Below are positions 28,301-36,277 of a stretch of 64,000 nt of DNA, one piece after another. The notes under the pieces were generated by a model. That model did not search any database. It was given only the letters and a program-made list of their open reading frames with translations, and was not told where the DNA came from. Positions within the stretch are counted from its first letter, which is position 1. The number at the start of each line of letters is the position of its first letter. The position numbers were made by a program, and so were the translations under genes. Origin of the DNA: Flammeovirga agarivorans (GTDB lineage Bacteria; Bacteroidota; Bacteroidia; Cytophagales; Flammeovirgaceae). The DNA lies in the NCBI RefSeq assembly GCF_012641475.1, contig NZ_JABAIL010000006.1, forward strand, positions 124,001 through 188,000, written 5' to 3'.

Positions 28301-30223
28301 GAATTTGTAAGCTTTTCCGATTTCAACATCTATGAAATCATCCATATGAGTTTGGACACCGTCTACTTTACTAGACGTTTCAAACTTAACACTTTTACTA
28401 CCTTTCGACATTGGATCTACCACATCTGATTGAGCATAAGCACCCATGCCAGTCCAACCTTTCGTTAGTTCTTCTTCAAAACCTCCATTAACGATTAAGT
28501 TTAATCCATTAATGATTTTGCTTTTTGCAACGAAAGAAACAGTAGCAGGTTCAGAGTCTACTTCTCCGTCATTTACGACTAATGAAAATGTTAGTGTCGT
28601 TGTTTCTGTAACCACAGGAACTGTAAAAGTAGGAATAGCAGCATATGCATTAGACAAGGTAACTCCATCAGGGGCTGTCCATGTAAATGATAGTGCATCT
28701 TTGTTTTCATCATAAGAATCTGCACCGTATAATGTTACTACCTCACCAGATTCTACTGTTCTTCCTGACCCTACAACGGCTACAGGAGCTTTATTGATTT
28801 CTACTAGAGTAATCTCCTCGTTATAGTTTTCTGTTGATAGGGTAAATGTTCCCTTTTTCTCTTCAAATAACGTTTTTTGAATAGCGTATTCGTAATCACC
28901 AACAACAAGTTTTTCAACAGTCACTTTGCCTTCAGCATCCGTAGTGAATGATTTATCGAAAGTAAGGTCTGTCTTTTTTAAATTGAATGTAGCATCTGCT
29001 ACAACTTCACCGTCCTCATCTTTTACTACAAAAGCAGCAGTATACGTTACCAGCGCATCTGAGACTAAAGTGATAGTTTTTTGTTCATCACCTGTACTGA
29101 ATGATCCAGTATATTCGTTGTAGCCTTCAGCATTTACTGAATAGTCGTAAGTACCAGATTCTACTAGACCTTCAGGGTTACCGTTAGCGTCTGTTGTATA
29201 GTCTTTTAAATTGATAGTCACAGTAGCACCACTAATTGGATCTGTTCCATTAGAAGTAACAGTTAGAGGTATATCATAAAAAGCGTCCATTATAGAGAAT
29301 GCCGCGTCTGGGAATCCGCTTAGAACAGGGTAAGAGTTGGTATTCATTTTCCAAGCACCACTTTCTGTAAAATCTAATGCTGAGAATTGACTTGCATCTG
29401 TCATTTCAAGAGGAGTAAGTACAGTTACCTTGTCAGAAGGATTTTCTTTACCCGTAGTAGAAATGGCATATAAGCCAGAAATCGCAATATCGTTTTTAAT
29501 ATTTGCATCTGCTGTGATACCAGGAACACCATTTAAAACAGTACCATAAGTGGTAGCATTAGTGATGGATGCACTTGCTTCTACAGCATTCATATTACCA
29601 ACAATACCACCGTTATTACCCCATTTGGCATCCAGTTCTACTGCAGCAAAGCAATCTGTTAGCGTTACATTTACAACCATACCAATCAATCCGCCAATTG
29701 AGCCAGATCCTGATACTTTTCCACCTAAAATAAAACACTGATCAACTATCGTATTCCATTCTGCATGACCAATAAGTCCACCAACTCTTTCAATGTTAGG
29801 TACTTTTTGTTCGTTCGATAAATTAATAATACCTAAATGTTTTATTGAAGCACCTTGGCTATATCCGATAAATCCAACTCCTAACGAAGATTGGTCCGGA
29901 TGTTTCGTAATCGTAAGGTTGCTGATGGTATTGAAGCCCCCATCAAATGAACCTTTAAACGTTTTTGAAACATCACTTCCAACTTTATATCCAATAGGAT
30001 GGAAAGTTTCGCCATCCATATCAATATCCGTAGTTAATTTAAAGTGCATACCCCATAACTCAGAAGAATTATCTAATTCAATCAATTGAGCTTTCGATGA
30101 AATTAAATAAGGGTCTTCTACAGTACCGGCACCATCAAACGATTGAGCTTGGCCGGTGGTATGAAAACATAGGCTATACACTGCGAGCCATAACAGTGTA
30201 TGTAGTTTGTAGATGTATTTCAT
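25349..30223 (-). CDS. Giant T9SS-exported multidomain protein: GLUG repeats, PKD array, two RFMPS-type modules
   Basis: This 1624-residue protein has a signal peptide (to about TTGQAQ, residue 27). A GLUG-type repeat region (about 30-290; repeated GGLIG and GGIVG motifs, probably a right-handed beta solenoid) follows. Next come two carboxypeptidase-regulatory-like domains (about 310-465) and a PKD domain. Two copies of a beta-sandwich module (about 565-720 and 990-1145), each starting VNGGFEE and containing RFMPS-x-x-W, are separated and followed by PKD-type domains (NAGDDQ starts). A T9SS sorting domain (CYPNPTHSGR, about 1555-1624) ends it. I see no glycosidase, lyase or sulfatase active site. 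It has its own promoter and terminator in the galactan locus. A surface scaffold or polymer-capturing adhesin is the best guess; enzymatic activity in the GLUG region cannot be excluded. Confidence 0.8.
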   Translation of the reverse strand: MKYIYKLHTLLWLAVYSLCFHTTGQAQSFDGAGTVEDPYLISSKAQLIELDNSSELWGMHFKLTTDIDMDGETFHPIGYKVGSDVSKTFKGSFDGGFNTISNLTITKHPDQSSLGVGFIGYSQGASIKHLGIINLSNEQKVPNIERVGGLIGHAEWNTIVDQCFILGGKVSGSGSIGGLIGMVVNVTLTDCFAAVELDAKWGNNGGIVGNMNAVEASASITNATTYGTVLNGVPGITADANIKNDIAISGLYAISTTGKENPSDKVTVLTPLEMTDASQFSALDFTESGAWKMNTNSYPVLSGFPDAAFSIMDAFYDIPLTVTSNGTDPISGATVTINLKDYTTDANGNPEGLVESGTYDYSVNAEGYNEYTGSFSTGDEQKTITLVSDALVTYTAAFVVKDEDGEVVADATFNLKKTDLTFDKSFTTDAEGKVTVEKLVVGDYEYAIQKTLFEEKKGTFTLSTENYNEEITLVEINKAPVAVVGSGRTVESGEVVTLYGADSYDENKDALSFTWTAPDGVTLSNAYAAIPTFTVPVVTETTTLTFSLVVNDGEVDSEPATVSFVAKSKIINGLNLIVNGGFEEELTKGWTGMGAYAQSDVVDPMSKGSKSVKFETSSKVDGVQTHMDDFIDVEIGKAYKFSGKVRVDKMMVTVFNLRFMPSNDWFDADNAKFSITQSGSGWGDLQPEKGSWVSFEKILTFDEAFAAGSSKGDVVSTRLHLQSSNDATDELIYFDDLMLEETDIDFTLSAGEDQTTLPGATVDLMGSHNSSNSFTYTWEAPEGITLTSTNTLATSFDVASDITEETTYTLKLKASDGSFEASDEVNVVVVPGISANAGDDQTVDAGDIVTLDASNTTPEDVTLTWTAPEGITLSDVNVAMPTFTAPIVTESTTFTFSLAVNLGESSASDEVVITVNPSSIPVADAGNDQTVGTGATITLDGSGSQSQTEGDLSYAWTAPEGITLSDNTAAMPTFTAPMVEGETSFTFSLIVNDGVNSSKADDVVITVINEKISGLELLVNGGFEEGKSVGWSGIESEMFSISDIVSEQSKGTSSLEVAATAKIDLVETSSDSYFNLEVGKQYKFTGKILVETMNVEVYNIRFMPSDEWKDSGATKLGITAPGISWGDFNATIGEWVSFEKIITIDENFHISKSLSQGDIVPTRLYIQTPKTEEELFYLDDFSVVEYGIDFQLDAGDDIVIQSGSSVDLMATHNSSDEFTYTWTAPSGVTLSSTDMKSTTFTSASGLVAPMEYEFTVTAKKGMLSYSDKVKVTVVPEINANAGDDQVVKQGTTVTLDASATTPEETTFVWEAPEGITLSDNTSAMPTFTAPNVTEETTLTFTLRAQYLEGESTDEVEVLVYPELVANAGDDQVAYINSTVTLDATATIPQNANITWTAPEGITLSDANALQPTFNVPELAEDTEYTFTLTATYRDMTSTDEVMITIKSVEQPVANAGEDQTVNAGDEVTLDGTASTPLDVQLEWIVPEGITLSDVNSATPTFTAPELEYDNDYVFVLKATVADMVVTDQVTVTVLSANIQAPTSAEDLAADLVKCYPNPTHSGRTNIELLSDAEVSVINLSGQVVERKSLSTGIHELDLSDAASGVYILHVQSESFIKSIQLIVK
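25600..28800 (-). repeat. PKD-coding repeat array
   Basis: This part of the giant gene contains many related segments coding for NAGDDQTV-type starts and for EGITLSD plus PTFTAP-type ends of PKD domains. Several short DNA stretches recur nearly unchanged, such as those coding for GDDQ. Such repeats can recombine and are a place to suspect assembly error or natural length variation. Confidence 0.75.
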
Positions 30224-30266
30224 TTTATACTAAGAATAGATTGTTTTAAAAAGTTTTTTCGTACTT

Positions 30267-30333
30267 CAAAGATGTAAAACTTACACTAAAAAATAGGGTG
30301 TAAAAAATCCGCCAATTGAGGGGGTGAATTTTT
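30267..30333 (-). promoter_or_regulatory. Promoter with C-run operator for the 1624-residue protein gene
   Basis: On the minus strand, CATCTTTG (30267-30274) is one base off the -7 consensus and lies exactly where the shared spacing predicts. The operator TTCACCCCCTCAATT has its C-run at 30320-30324, 50 bp upstream. The second half, TTTACACCC, covers 30296-30301 at 22 bp. Confidence 0.6.
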
Positions 30334-30435
30334 TATATTTTCGCCCTTAGTAATCCTTTCTAAGTAGGTATACCTAAAAATAAGCTTTTTTGGGGTATAA
30401 ATAAATAACTATGTGATGAATACGATTTAGGACAT

Positions 30436-30468
30436 AAAAAAAGGAGAAGATAAACACCTTCCCCTTTT
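30436..30468 (-). terminator. Terminator of the GH3-sulfatase-GH2 operon
   Basis: AAAAGGAGAAG (30439-30449) pairs with CTTCCCCTTTT (30458-30468) with one mismatch. A seven-A run to the left gives a T-tract on the minus strand. It lies 23 bp after the last sulfatase stop codon. Confidence 0.75.
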
Positions 30469-30490
30469 CAATTCTTAAGCTATTTTATAG

Positions 30491-32044
30491 TTACATCAGT
30501 TCTAATTTTTTTGTTTCGTTATAGTCCAGTCCTCTAAGTTTTTGAAATTCAGCCAACAGTTGTTTTGTCAATTGTGGATTGTCTTTCGCAATATTTTTCA
30601 TTTGTGAAGGGTCTTCTTTCAAGTTGTAAAGTTGAATTTCAGTGTCATTACCCAACTCAATATTTACCTGTTTATTTTTCTTCTTCCCTTTGTAAGGAGG
30701 TATCAATACTAAGTCTCCTTTTCTGTATGAAGTTCTTGTTGTCGCTTCAAGAATAAGGGAAGTTCTTCCTTTTTGATCAGCACTTAATAAAGCCCCTAAA
30801 ACATTTTCTGAATCTGGAGTGGAAATTTCACTACCTGTAAGAGCAGCTAATGAATTCAATAAGTCCATTTGACACACTAAAGCATCCGATTTTCCAGGTG
30901 CGATGGTTCCTTTCCAATAAGTAATAAATGGAACATGGGCACCCGCATCATAAAGGGAATATTTTCCTCCTCTTAATCCACCTTTTGGATCATGATTACC
31001 AATTAATTCTACCGCTTGATCGTAGTAACCATCGTTTAATACTGGCCCATTATCAGATGAGAAAACGATTAGCGTATTTTCTTCAATACCCTCTTCTTTT
31101 AATGTTTTTAAAAGTTCGCCAATACACCAATCGGCTTCAAGAATCACATCACCTCTTGGACCCATTCCTGATTTTCCTACAAATCTTGGATGTGGCGTTC
31201 TAGGTACGTGAGGCTGCTGCATTGTGTAGGTTAAGAAGAATGGAGCTTCTTTATTTGACTGATCTTTGATATACGATTTCACTTTTAAAAGGAAATGATC
31301 TGCCATATCTACATCACTCCATAAAGCAGATTTACCACCTTTCATATAACCGATTCTAGGGATACCATTCACAATTGAGTTATTGTGCCCATGGTGCCAT
31401 TTCATTTTCACCATTTCTGGGTGATCGATAGCTGTTGGTTCTCCTTCAAAATTTTTATGGTAATCGATCTGAATTGGATCATTTTTATCCAATCCAACTA
31501 CATCACCATCTTCAATATAGACAGTAGGAACTCTATCTTGAGTTGCTGCCATGATGTAAGAATAATCGAAACCTACTTCGTTCGGGCCTGGTGAAATATG
31601 TTCGTTCCAATCTTTATCATGTGTACCTAAACCAAGGTGCCATTTACCAATAATGGCTGTTGAATAACCAGATGATTTCAACATTTTTGGTAACGTCATT
31701 TGTTTAGTACTGATGAGCATCGGAGCAGATCCAGGAAGTATTTGAGCATTTTTTCTCCAAGGATACTCTCCGGTAAATGCCGCATACCTAGAAGGTGTAC
31801 AAGTGGCCGACGAGGCATACCCATTAGAAAAGTTAATTCCACCATTGGCTAAGGCATCCATGTTAGGCGTTTTAATCTCAGTAGCTCCATTGGCACTAAT
31901 ATCACCGTAGCCAAGATCATCCATATATACAAAAATGATATTTGGTTTCTTGTTGAGGGATTCACTTACCGTAGAGGTGTTTTTTTGGCACCCCCATGAC
32001 AGTAATGCCATAGGGATGATCATCAAATTATATATGCTTCTCAT
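30491..32044 (-). CDS. S1-family sulfatase, lipoprotein
   Basis: This 517-residue lipoprotein (Cys19, LLSWGC) is a formylglycine-dependent sulfatase. The N-terminal metal site is NIIFVYMDDLGYGD, and the maturation motif is CTPSR with Cys82 converted to formylglycine. KWHLG and a later metal-binding IVFSSDNGP are also present. It should remove sulfate esters from oligosaccharides in the periplasm or at a membrane. It is the last gene of a five-gene operon and starts one base after the stop of the upstream GH2 gene, so translation may be coupled. The exact sulfate position (for example 6-sulfate on L-galactose) cannot be read from the sequence. Confidence 0.9.
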   Translation of the reverse strand: MRSIYNLMIIPMALLSWGCQKNTSTVSESLNKKPNIIFVYMDDLGYGDISANGATEIKTPNMDALANGGINFSNGYASSATCTPSRYAAFTGEYPWRKNAQILPGSAPMLISTKQMTLPKMLKSSGYSTAIIGKWHLGLGTHDKDWNEHISPGPNEVGFDYSYIMAATQDRVPTVYIEDGDVVGLDKNDPIQIDYHKNFEGEPTAIDHPEMVKMKWHHGHNNSIVNGIPRIGYMKGGKSALWSDVDMADHFLLKVKSYIKDQSNKEAPFFLTYTMQQPHVPRTPHPRFVGKSGMGPRGDVILEADWCIGELLKTLKEEGIEENTLIVFSSDNGPVLNDGYYDQAVELIGNHDPKGGLRGGKYSLYDAGAHVPFITYWKGTIAPGKSDALVCQMDLLNSLAALTGSEISTPDSENVLGALLSADQKGRTSLILEATTRTSYRKGDLVLIPPYKGKKKNKQVNIELGNDTEIQLYNLKEDPSQMKNIAKDNPQLTKQLLAEFQKLRGLDYNETKKLELM

Positions 32045-32045
32045 C

Positions 32046-34541
32046 TTAAAGACTTTGTTGAAATGAAATAATAGTTTCTGCAGAGGCTAAACCTTCTGCT
32101 GTTGCTGTTAATTTTATTGGTGAAGAAGCATTTTTTGTTCCCTGGATTATTGCTAATGCCAAGCCATTAAATACTTCCATATGTTTTCCTTTGTGTGGAG
32201 TAACTGATGTGGCATCTCCATTGCCAACACCTGCAATTTTACCATCACCTGATACTTCGAACTGAATATCATTTGAAGCGGTGTAACAGAAGTTACCGTC
32301 TTTATCTACTACTTTAACAGTAACATAAGATAAATCTTTACCGTCTGAAGCAATTAAATTACGGTCTGCTTCAAGCACAATATGATGTGGTTTTCCTGCA
32401 GTCTTAATGACTTTTCTAGCCACCTCTTTTTTATCAGTATAGGCTACCACTTCGATTTTACCTGGCGTAAATGGAACGTCCCAACTTAATCTATATTTAG
32501 ACATCATAGGTCCTTTCTTCTTCCAATCTCTATGCGTCATTTTGATAGGAGTAAGGTCTACGCCTTTCACTTTTTTACCGAAAGATTTTCCGTTAACGAA
32601 AAGCTCAACTTCCTCAGCATTGGTAAAAGCATGTATTGGTATAATTTCGCCTTCTTTACCGTCCCAGTTCCAATGCGGTAAAACATGTACCATTGGTGTT
32701 TTAGTCCACTGACTTTGGTACAAGAAATACCTGTCTTTAGGGAATCCACATAAATCGGCTGCACCAAAATAAGACGAATGGGAAGGCCAATCTCCGTTCC
32801 AATATCCATTGGTCCAGTTGTCTTTTCCTCCAAAAGGTGTTGGTTCTCCTAGATAATCGAAACCGGTCCACATAAACTCACCCAAAATTCGGGGGCTTTT
32901 TTCTAACATATCAAATTCCAAATCAGGAGGATAAGCCCAAGGTGGTCCTACTAAATCATAACTTGTAACTTGTTTAGATCCTTCGGCAACTTTAGGCTCG
33001 ACGGGTAAGTCATAGTATCCTCTTGAACTGGTACATGAAGAAGTCTCTGAACCATAAACTATCCATTCAGGATATTCTTCAAGAATTTTTTCATAACGCA
33101 TAGGGAAGTAGTTAAACCCTACAACATCAATCTCATGTGCTAACTTGTTGACAATCGCTAATGGATGGTAGTTAAAACCTGCAGTGACAGGTCTTGAAGT
33201 ATCTTCAGATTTTGTAATTCTAGCTAAACGTCTGGCTTCTTTCCAACCGTCTTTTTTTGTTTGTTCTAGAATCTCATTTCCAATACTCCACATAATGATA
33301 GAAGGGTGATTTCGGTCTCTGCGGATCATTGCTCTAAGATCAATTTCACTCCACTTATCCCAATCTTTGTTGTAACCGTTTTCTACCTTTCCGATTTTCC
33401 AATTATCAAAGGCTTCATCAATCACAACCAATCCCATTTTATCACAAAGTTCTAATAATACTTTTGATGGAGGGTTATGGCTAGTTCTTATGGCATTTAC
33501 TCCCATGTCTTTCATGATTTGTAATTGCCTTTCTTTGGCTCTTCTATTTACAGCAGCTCCTAAAGGACCTTGATCATGATGAAGACATACCCCTTTAAGT
33601 TGGATTCTTTCACCATTGAGTAAAAAACCTTCCTTTGCTAAAAATTCAATTTCTCTTACCCCAAATGAAGACACATATTTGTCTAAAACCTCATCTCCTT
33701 GTTTGATATATGTGACTGCTGAGTAAAGGTGAGGGTTTTCCATCGACCAAATTTCTGGTTGCTCAATAGTTAATGTTTGAGAAACTGTTTTTTGAGCATT
33801 TTTATCCAGTTTATAGGATTTTGTGATATTACCCACTTTCTCACCTTTTTGATTCTGAACGATGGTTTCAATATCAATAGATGATTGTTTTTCTAATGAA
33901 TTGACAACATCAATATCAATCACTAGTTCTGCTTTCTCTTCTGAAATAACAGGCGTTTTGATGAATGTACCATCAAAAGCAATATGGATAGGGTGTTTAA
34001 ATTCTACCCACACATCTCTGTAAATACCCGCACCAGGGTACCATCTAGCACTAAGATCTTCAGGGGCACATTTTACTGCTACTGTATTTATTTCACCAAA
34101 GTTTAAATATTGGGTCATGTCTAATTCAAAGCCGATATAGCCATAAGGACGTTCTCCAATTTTTTTACCATTAATAAATACCTCGGCATTATTCATTACT
34201 CCTTCAAAATGGATAAAAGCTTTTTTGCCTTCCATCTTTGAAGGAACATTAAATTCCTTTCTATACCAAGCTTCACCATGCACAGGTAGACCACCTGTAC
34301 GGGAGTTATAGGCAATATCAAAAGGTTCTTCGATGGCCCAATCATGTGGGAGATCTAGTGATTTCCAAGACGCATCATTGAAGTCTTTTTTCATTGCATC
34401 AGCTTTCTTACCTCTAGAGAATTTCCATTGATCATTAAAGCTGATTTCCTCTAAACTCTCATAATCCTGTTGGGGAATTTGCTGAGAGCAAGACATTAGT
34501 CCGCATAGAAGACCAATGCCTAATACCTTTATATTTTTCAT
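32046..34541 (-). CDS. GH2 beta-galactosidase-type lipoprotein
   Basis: This 831-residue lipoprotein (Cys18, LMSC) has the full GH2 layout. A jelly-roll sugar-binding domain (about 30-180) and an Ig-like domain (about 190-300) lead to a TIM barrel (about 302-600), then C-terminal sandwich domains including a DUF4982-like and a Big-like part. The acid/base is Glu423 (SIGNEILEQ) and the nucleophile Glu499 (VYGSET). In this locus the expected job is removal of terminal beta-D-galactose from agar or porphyran oligosaccharides. It lies 32 bp after one sulfatase gene and 1 bp before another. Beta-glucuronidase or other GH2 activity is possible but less likely by context. Confidence 0.88.
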   Translation of the reverse strand: MKNIKVLGIGLLCGLMSCSQQIPQQDYESLEEISFNDQWKFSRGKKADAMKKDFNDASWKSLDLPHDWAIEEPFDIAYNSRTGGLPVHGEAWYRKEFNVPSKMEGKKAFIHFEGVMNNAEVFINGKKIGERPYGYIGFELDMTQYLNFGEINTVAVKCAPEDLSARWYPGAGIYRDVWVEFKHPIHIAFDGTFIKTPVISEEKAELVIDIDVVNSLEKQSSIDIETIVQNQKGEKVGNITKSYKLDKNAQKTVSQTLTIEQPEIWSMENPHLYSAVTYIKQGDEVLDKYVSSFGVREIEFLAKEGFLLNGERIQLKGVCLHHDQGPLGAAVNRRAKERQLQIMKDMGVNAIRTSHNPPSKVLLELCDKMGLVVIDEAFDNWKIGKVENGYNKDWDKWSEIDLRAMIRRDRNHPSIIMWSIGNEILEQTKKDGWKEARRLARITKSEDTSRPVTAGFNYHPLAIVNKLAHEIDVVGFNYFPMRYEKILEEYPEWIVYGSETSSCTSSRGYYDLPVEPKVAEGSKQVTSYDLVGPPWAYPPDLEFDMLEKSPRILGEFMWTGFDYLGEPTPFGGKDNWTNGYWNGDWPSHSSYFGAADLCGFPKDRYFLYQSQWTKTPMVHVLPHWNWDGKEGEIIPIHAFTNAEEVELFVNGKSFGKKVKGVDLTPIKMTHRDWKKKGPMMSKYRLSWDVPFTPGKIEVVAYTDKKEVARKVIKTAGKPHHIVLEADRNLIASDGKDLSYVTVKVVDKDGNFCYTASNDIQFEVSGDGKIAGVGNGDATSVTPHKGKHMEVFNGLALAIIQGTKNASSPIKLTATAEGLASAETIISFQQSL

Positions 34542-34573
34542 TTTATTTTCTGTTGAAATGATGTATCGAATAG

Positions 34574-36265
34574 TTAATCATGGATTAGCTTTGAAGGATT
34601 TTTTTGAAATTCAAAACTAGATTCCACCGTAAAACGTTCCACTAATGGTTGCCCTTCGCCTCTCGCATTTTTAATTTCATTCTCCCATACCTTTCTTAAT
34701 GATTGAAGCTTTTCTTTGTAGAAGCTATCCTCTGCAAGGTTATGTAACTCATTGGGGTCAGTGCTTAGATGATAAAGTTCTTCATACACAGGAATTTCAC
34801 CGTTTAATGGCCCTTCGACAAAACTTCTGTAAATAGGTATCTCTTTGTCTGTCATAGAATAAAGCACACTGTTGACATTAATGTCCATTGCTTTTGCGTA
34901 TTGAATCCTTTTGCTAGCAGAAAAGTTTTCGTTTTTGTAATAACGAATATATTTCCACTCTTTGTCTTGAACGGCCTCACATCTTGGGTTACCAAATTGA
35001 GTAGACCATAAATTTTCGGTAAATAAATAAGGTCTTACTTCTGCCTCTTTATTGACTAAAAGCGGTGATAAATCTTTACCTTGATATACTTCTGGGATGT
35101 TAATTCCCGCCTTTGCTAAAAGAGTAGGGGCGATATCTATACTTTGTACCAAAGCATCAGTGTGTGGAACTCTTTTCTTTTTTGGAATTGTTGGATCGTA
35201 TATAATAGTTGAAACTCTAGTACAATACTCATACAATAAAGCTTTTCCTCCCAATCCATATTGTCCCATTAATAAACCATGATCAGATGAGAAAACGATA
35301 ATGGTATTTTTATCTAACTTCAGTTCTTTTAATTTTTCTTGAAGGTGACCAACTAAACGATCAATACCCTTCATTGCTTGGTACTGTCGAATCAATCGCT
35401 CCTTTGTCATTTCAGGAGTATCTACATGATCATAAATATTTTGTCGGTCTTCTACTCTTAGTAAATCAGAAGGTAGCTTAGGAGTTTTGATGTCCTTTTT
35501 TGCTATATAGTTCTCTGGTAACGGAATCTCCTGATCTCGTAAAAAACTTTTATATAATTCATCATCACTCTCTCTTTGTTGCATGCTAGACGTACTTGCT
35601 CCATGTGGTAAGTTGAAGCAAAGATTGATCAAGAAAGGTTGATCTGTTGGTCTTCCTTCCATGACCTTAAAGGCTTGCTCAATTCTGAAATCATTATTGT
35701 CTAATACATCAAAGGCCGCTTCTTCTACAATTTCAATTTGAGTATCTTTTTTAGCCCCTCTAAAGATCTTATGACGATCCTTTGGATAGAAACCTAAATG
35801 ACGATGTCCACCATAGAAGTAGTCAAAGGAGTTTTCCATCACCATAGACTTGTAGCCATTTTTTCCAAGAGGAGTATGGTTTTTTCCTATATAAGCGGTG
35901 AAATAACCGGCATCTCTCATGACCATCGGGTAGGAGTTTTGCCATGCCTCTTCAGATAAAGCGGTGGCAGAATTAAAGTTTACACCATGTTTTCTTTCGA
36001 ACTGAGACATCAACATCGATACTCTACTAGGCATACAAATAGGGCTTGTAATATGTGCATTAGTAAATAATGTCCCTTCATTCGCCAGTCTATCAATATT
36101 TGGAGTGGTAATCACTTTATTTCCCGTAACGCTCAAGTAATCATAAGGTTGATCGTCAGTAAGAATAAAAATAATATTTGGACGTTGATCTGTTGTTTTA
36201 TTTTGAGCTACCATACTATTGATGAAAGCAAATAATAAAACATTGATAAGTATATATTTCAGCAT
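34574..36265 (-). CDS. S1-family sulfatase, exported
   Basis: This 563-residue enzyme has a cleavable signal (to about MVAQ, residue 21). The metal-binding motif is NIIFILTDDQPYD, and the formylglycine motif is CMPSR with Cys77. FSSDHGLLMGQYG near residue 330 supplies further metal ligands. The C-terminal part carries the LHNLAED segment common in S1 enzymes. It lies 12 bp after another sulfatase gene in the same operon. The three sulfatases differ clearly from each other, which suggests different sulfate positions or different residues as substrates. Confidence 0.9.
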   Translation of the reverse strand: MLKYILINVLLFAFINSMVAQNKTTDQRPNIIFILTDDQPYDYLSVTGNKVITTPNIDRLANEGTLFTNAHITSPICMPSRVSMLMSQFERKHGVNFNSATALSEEAWQNSYPMVMRDAGYFTAYIGKNHTPLGKNGYKSMVMENSFDYFYGGHRHLGFYPKDRHKIFRGAKKDTQIEIVEEAAFDVLDNNDFRIEQAFKVMEGRPTDQPFLINLCFNLPHGASTSSMQQRESDDELYKSFLRDQEIPLPENYIAKKDIKTPKLPSDLLRVEDRQNIYDHVDTPEMTKERLIRQYQAMKGIDRLVGHLQEKLKELKLDKNTIIVFSSDHGLLMGQYGLGGKALLYEYCTRVSTIIYDPTIPKKKRVPHTDALVQSIDIAPTLLAKAGINIPEVYQGKDLSPLLVNKEAEVRPYLFTENLWSTQFGNPRCEAVQDKEWKYIRYYKNENFSASKRIQYAKAMDINVNSVLYSMTDKEIPIYRSFVEGPLNGEIPVYEELYHLSTDPNELHNLAEDSFYKEKLQSLRKVWENEIKNARGEGQPLVERFTVESSFEFQKNPSKLIHD

Positions 36266-36277
36266 AGTTTAAGTCAT

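Noticed and set aside
25600-28800. CRISPR-like or mobile repeats
   Set aside because: The recurring segments are imperfect, unequal in spacing and in frame. They are explained by repeated PKD domains.
25695-29741. Many plus-strand open frames opposite the 1624-residue gene
   Set aside because: They are antisense shadows of the repetitive PKD coding sequence, with no start context, low-complexity serine/valine-rich products and no known domains.
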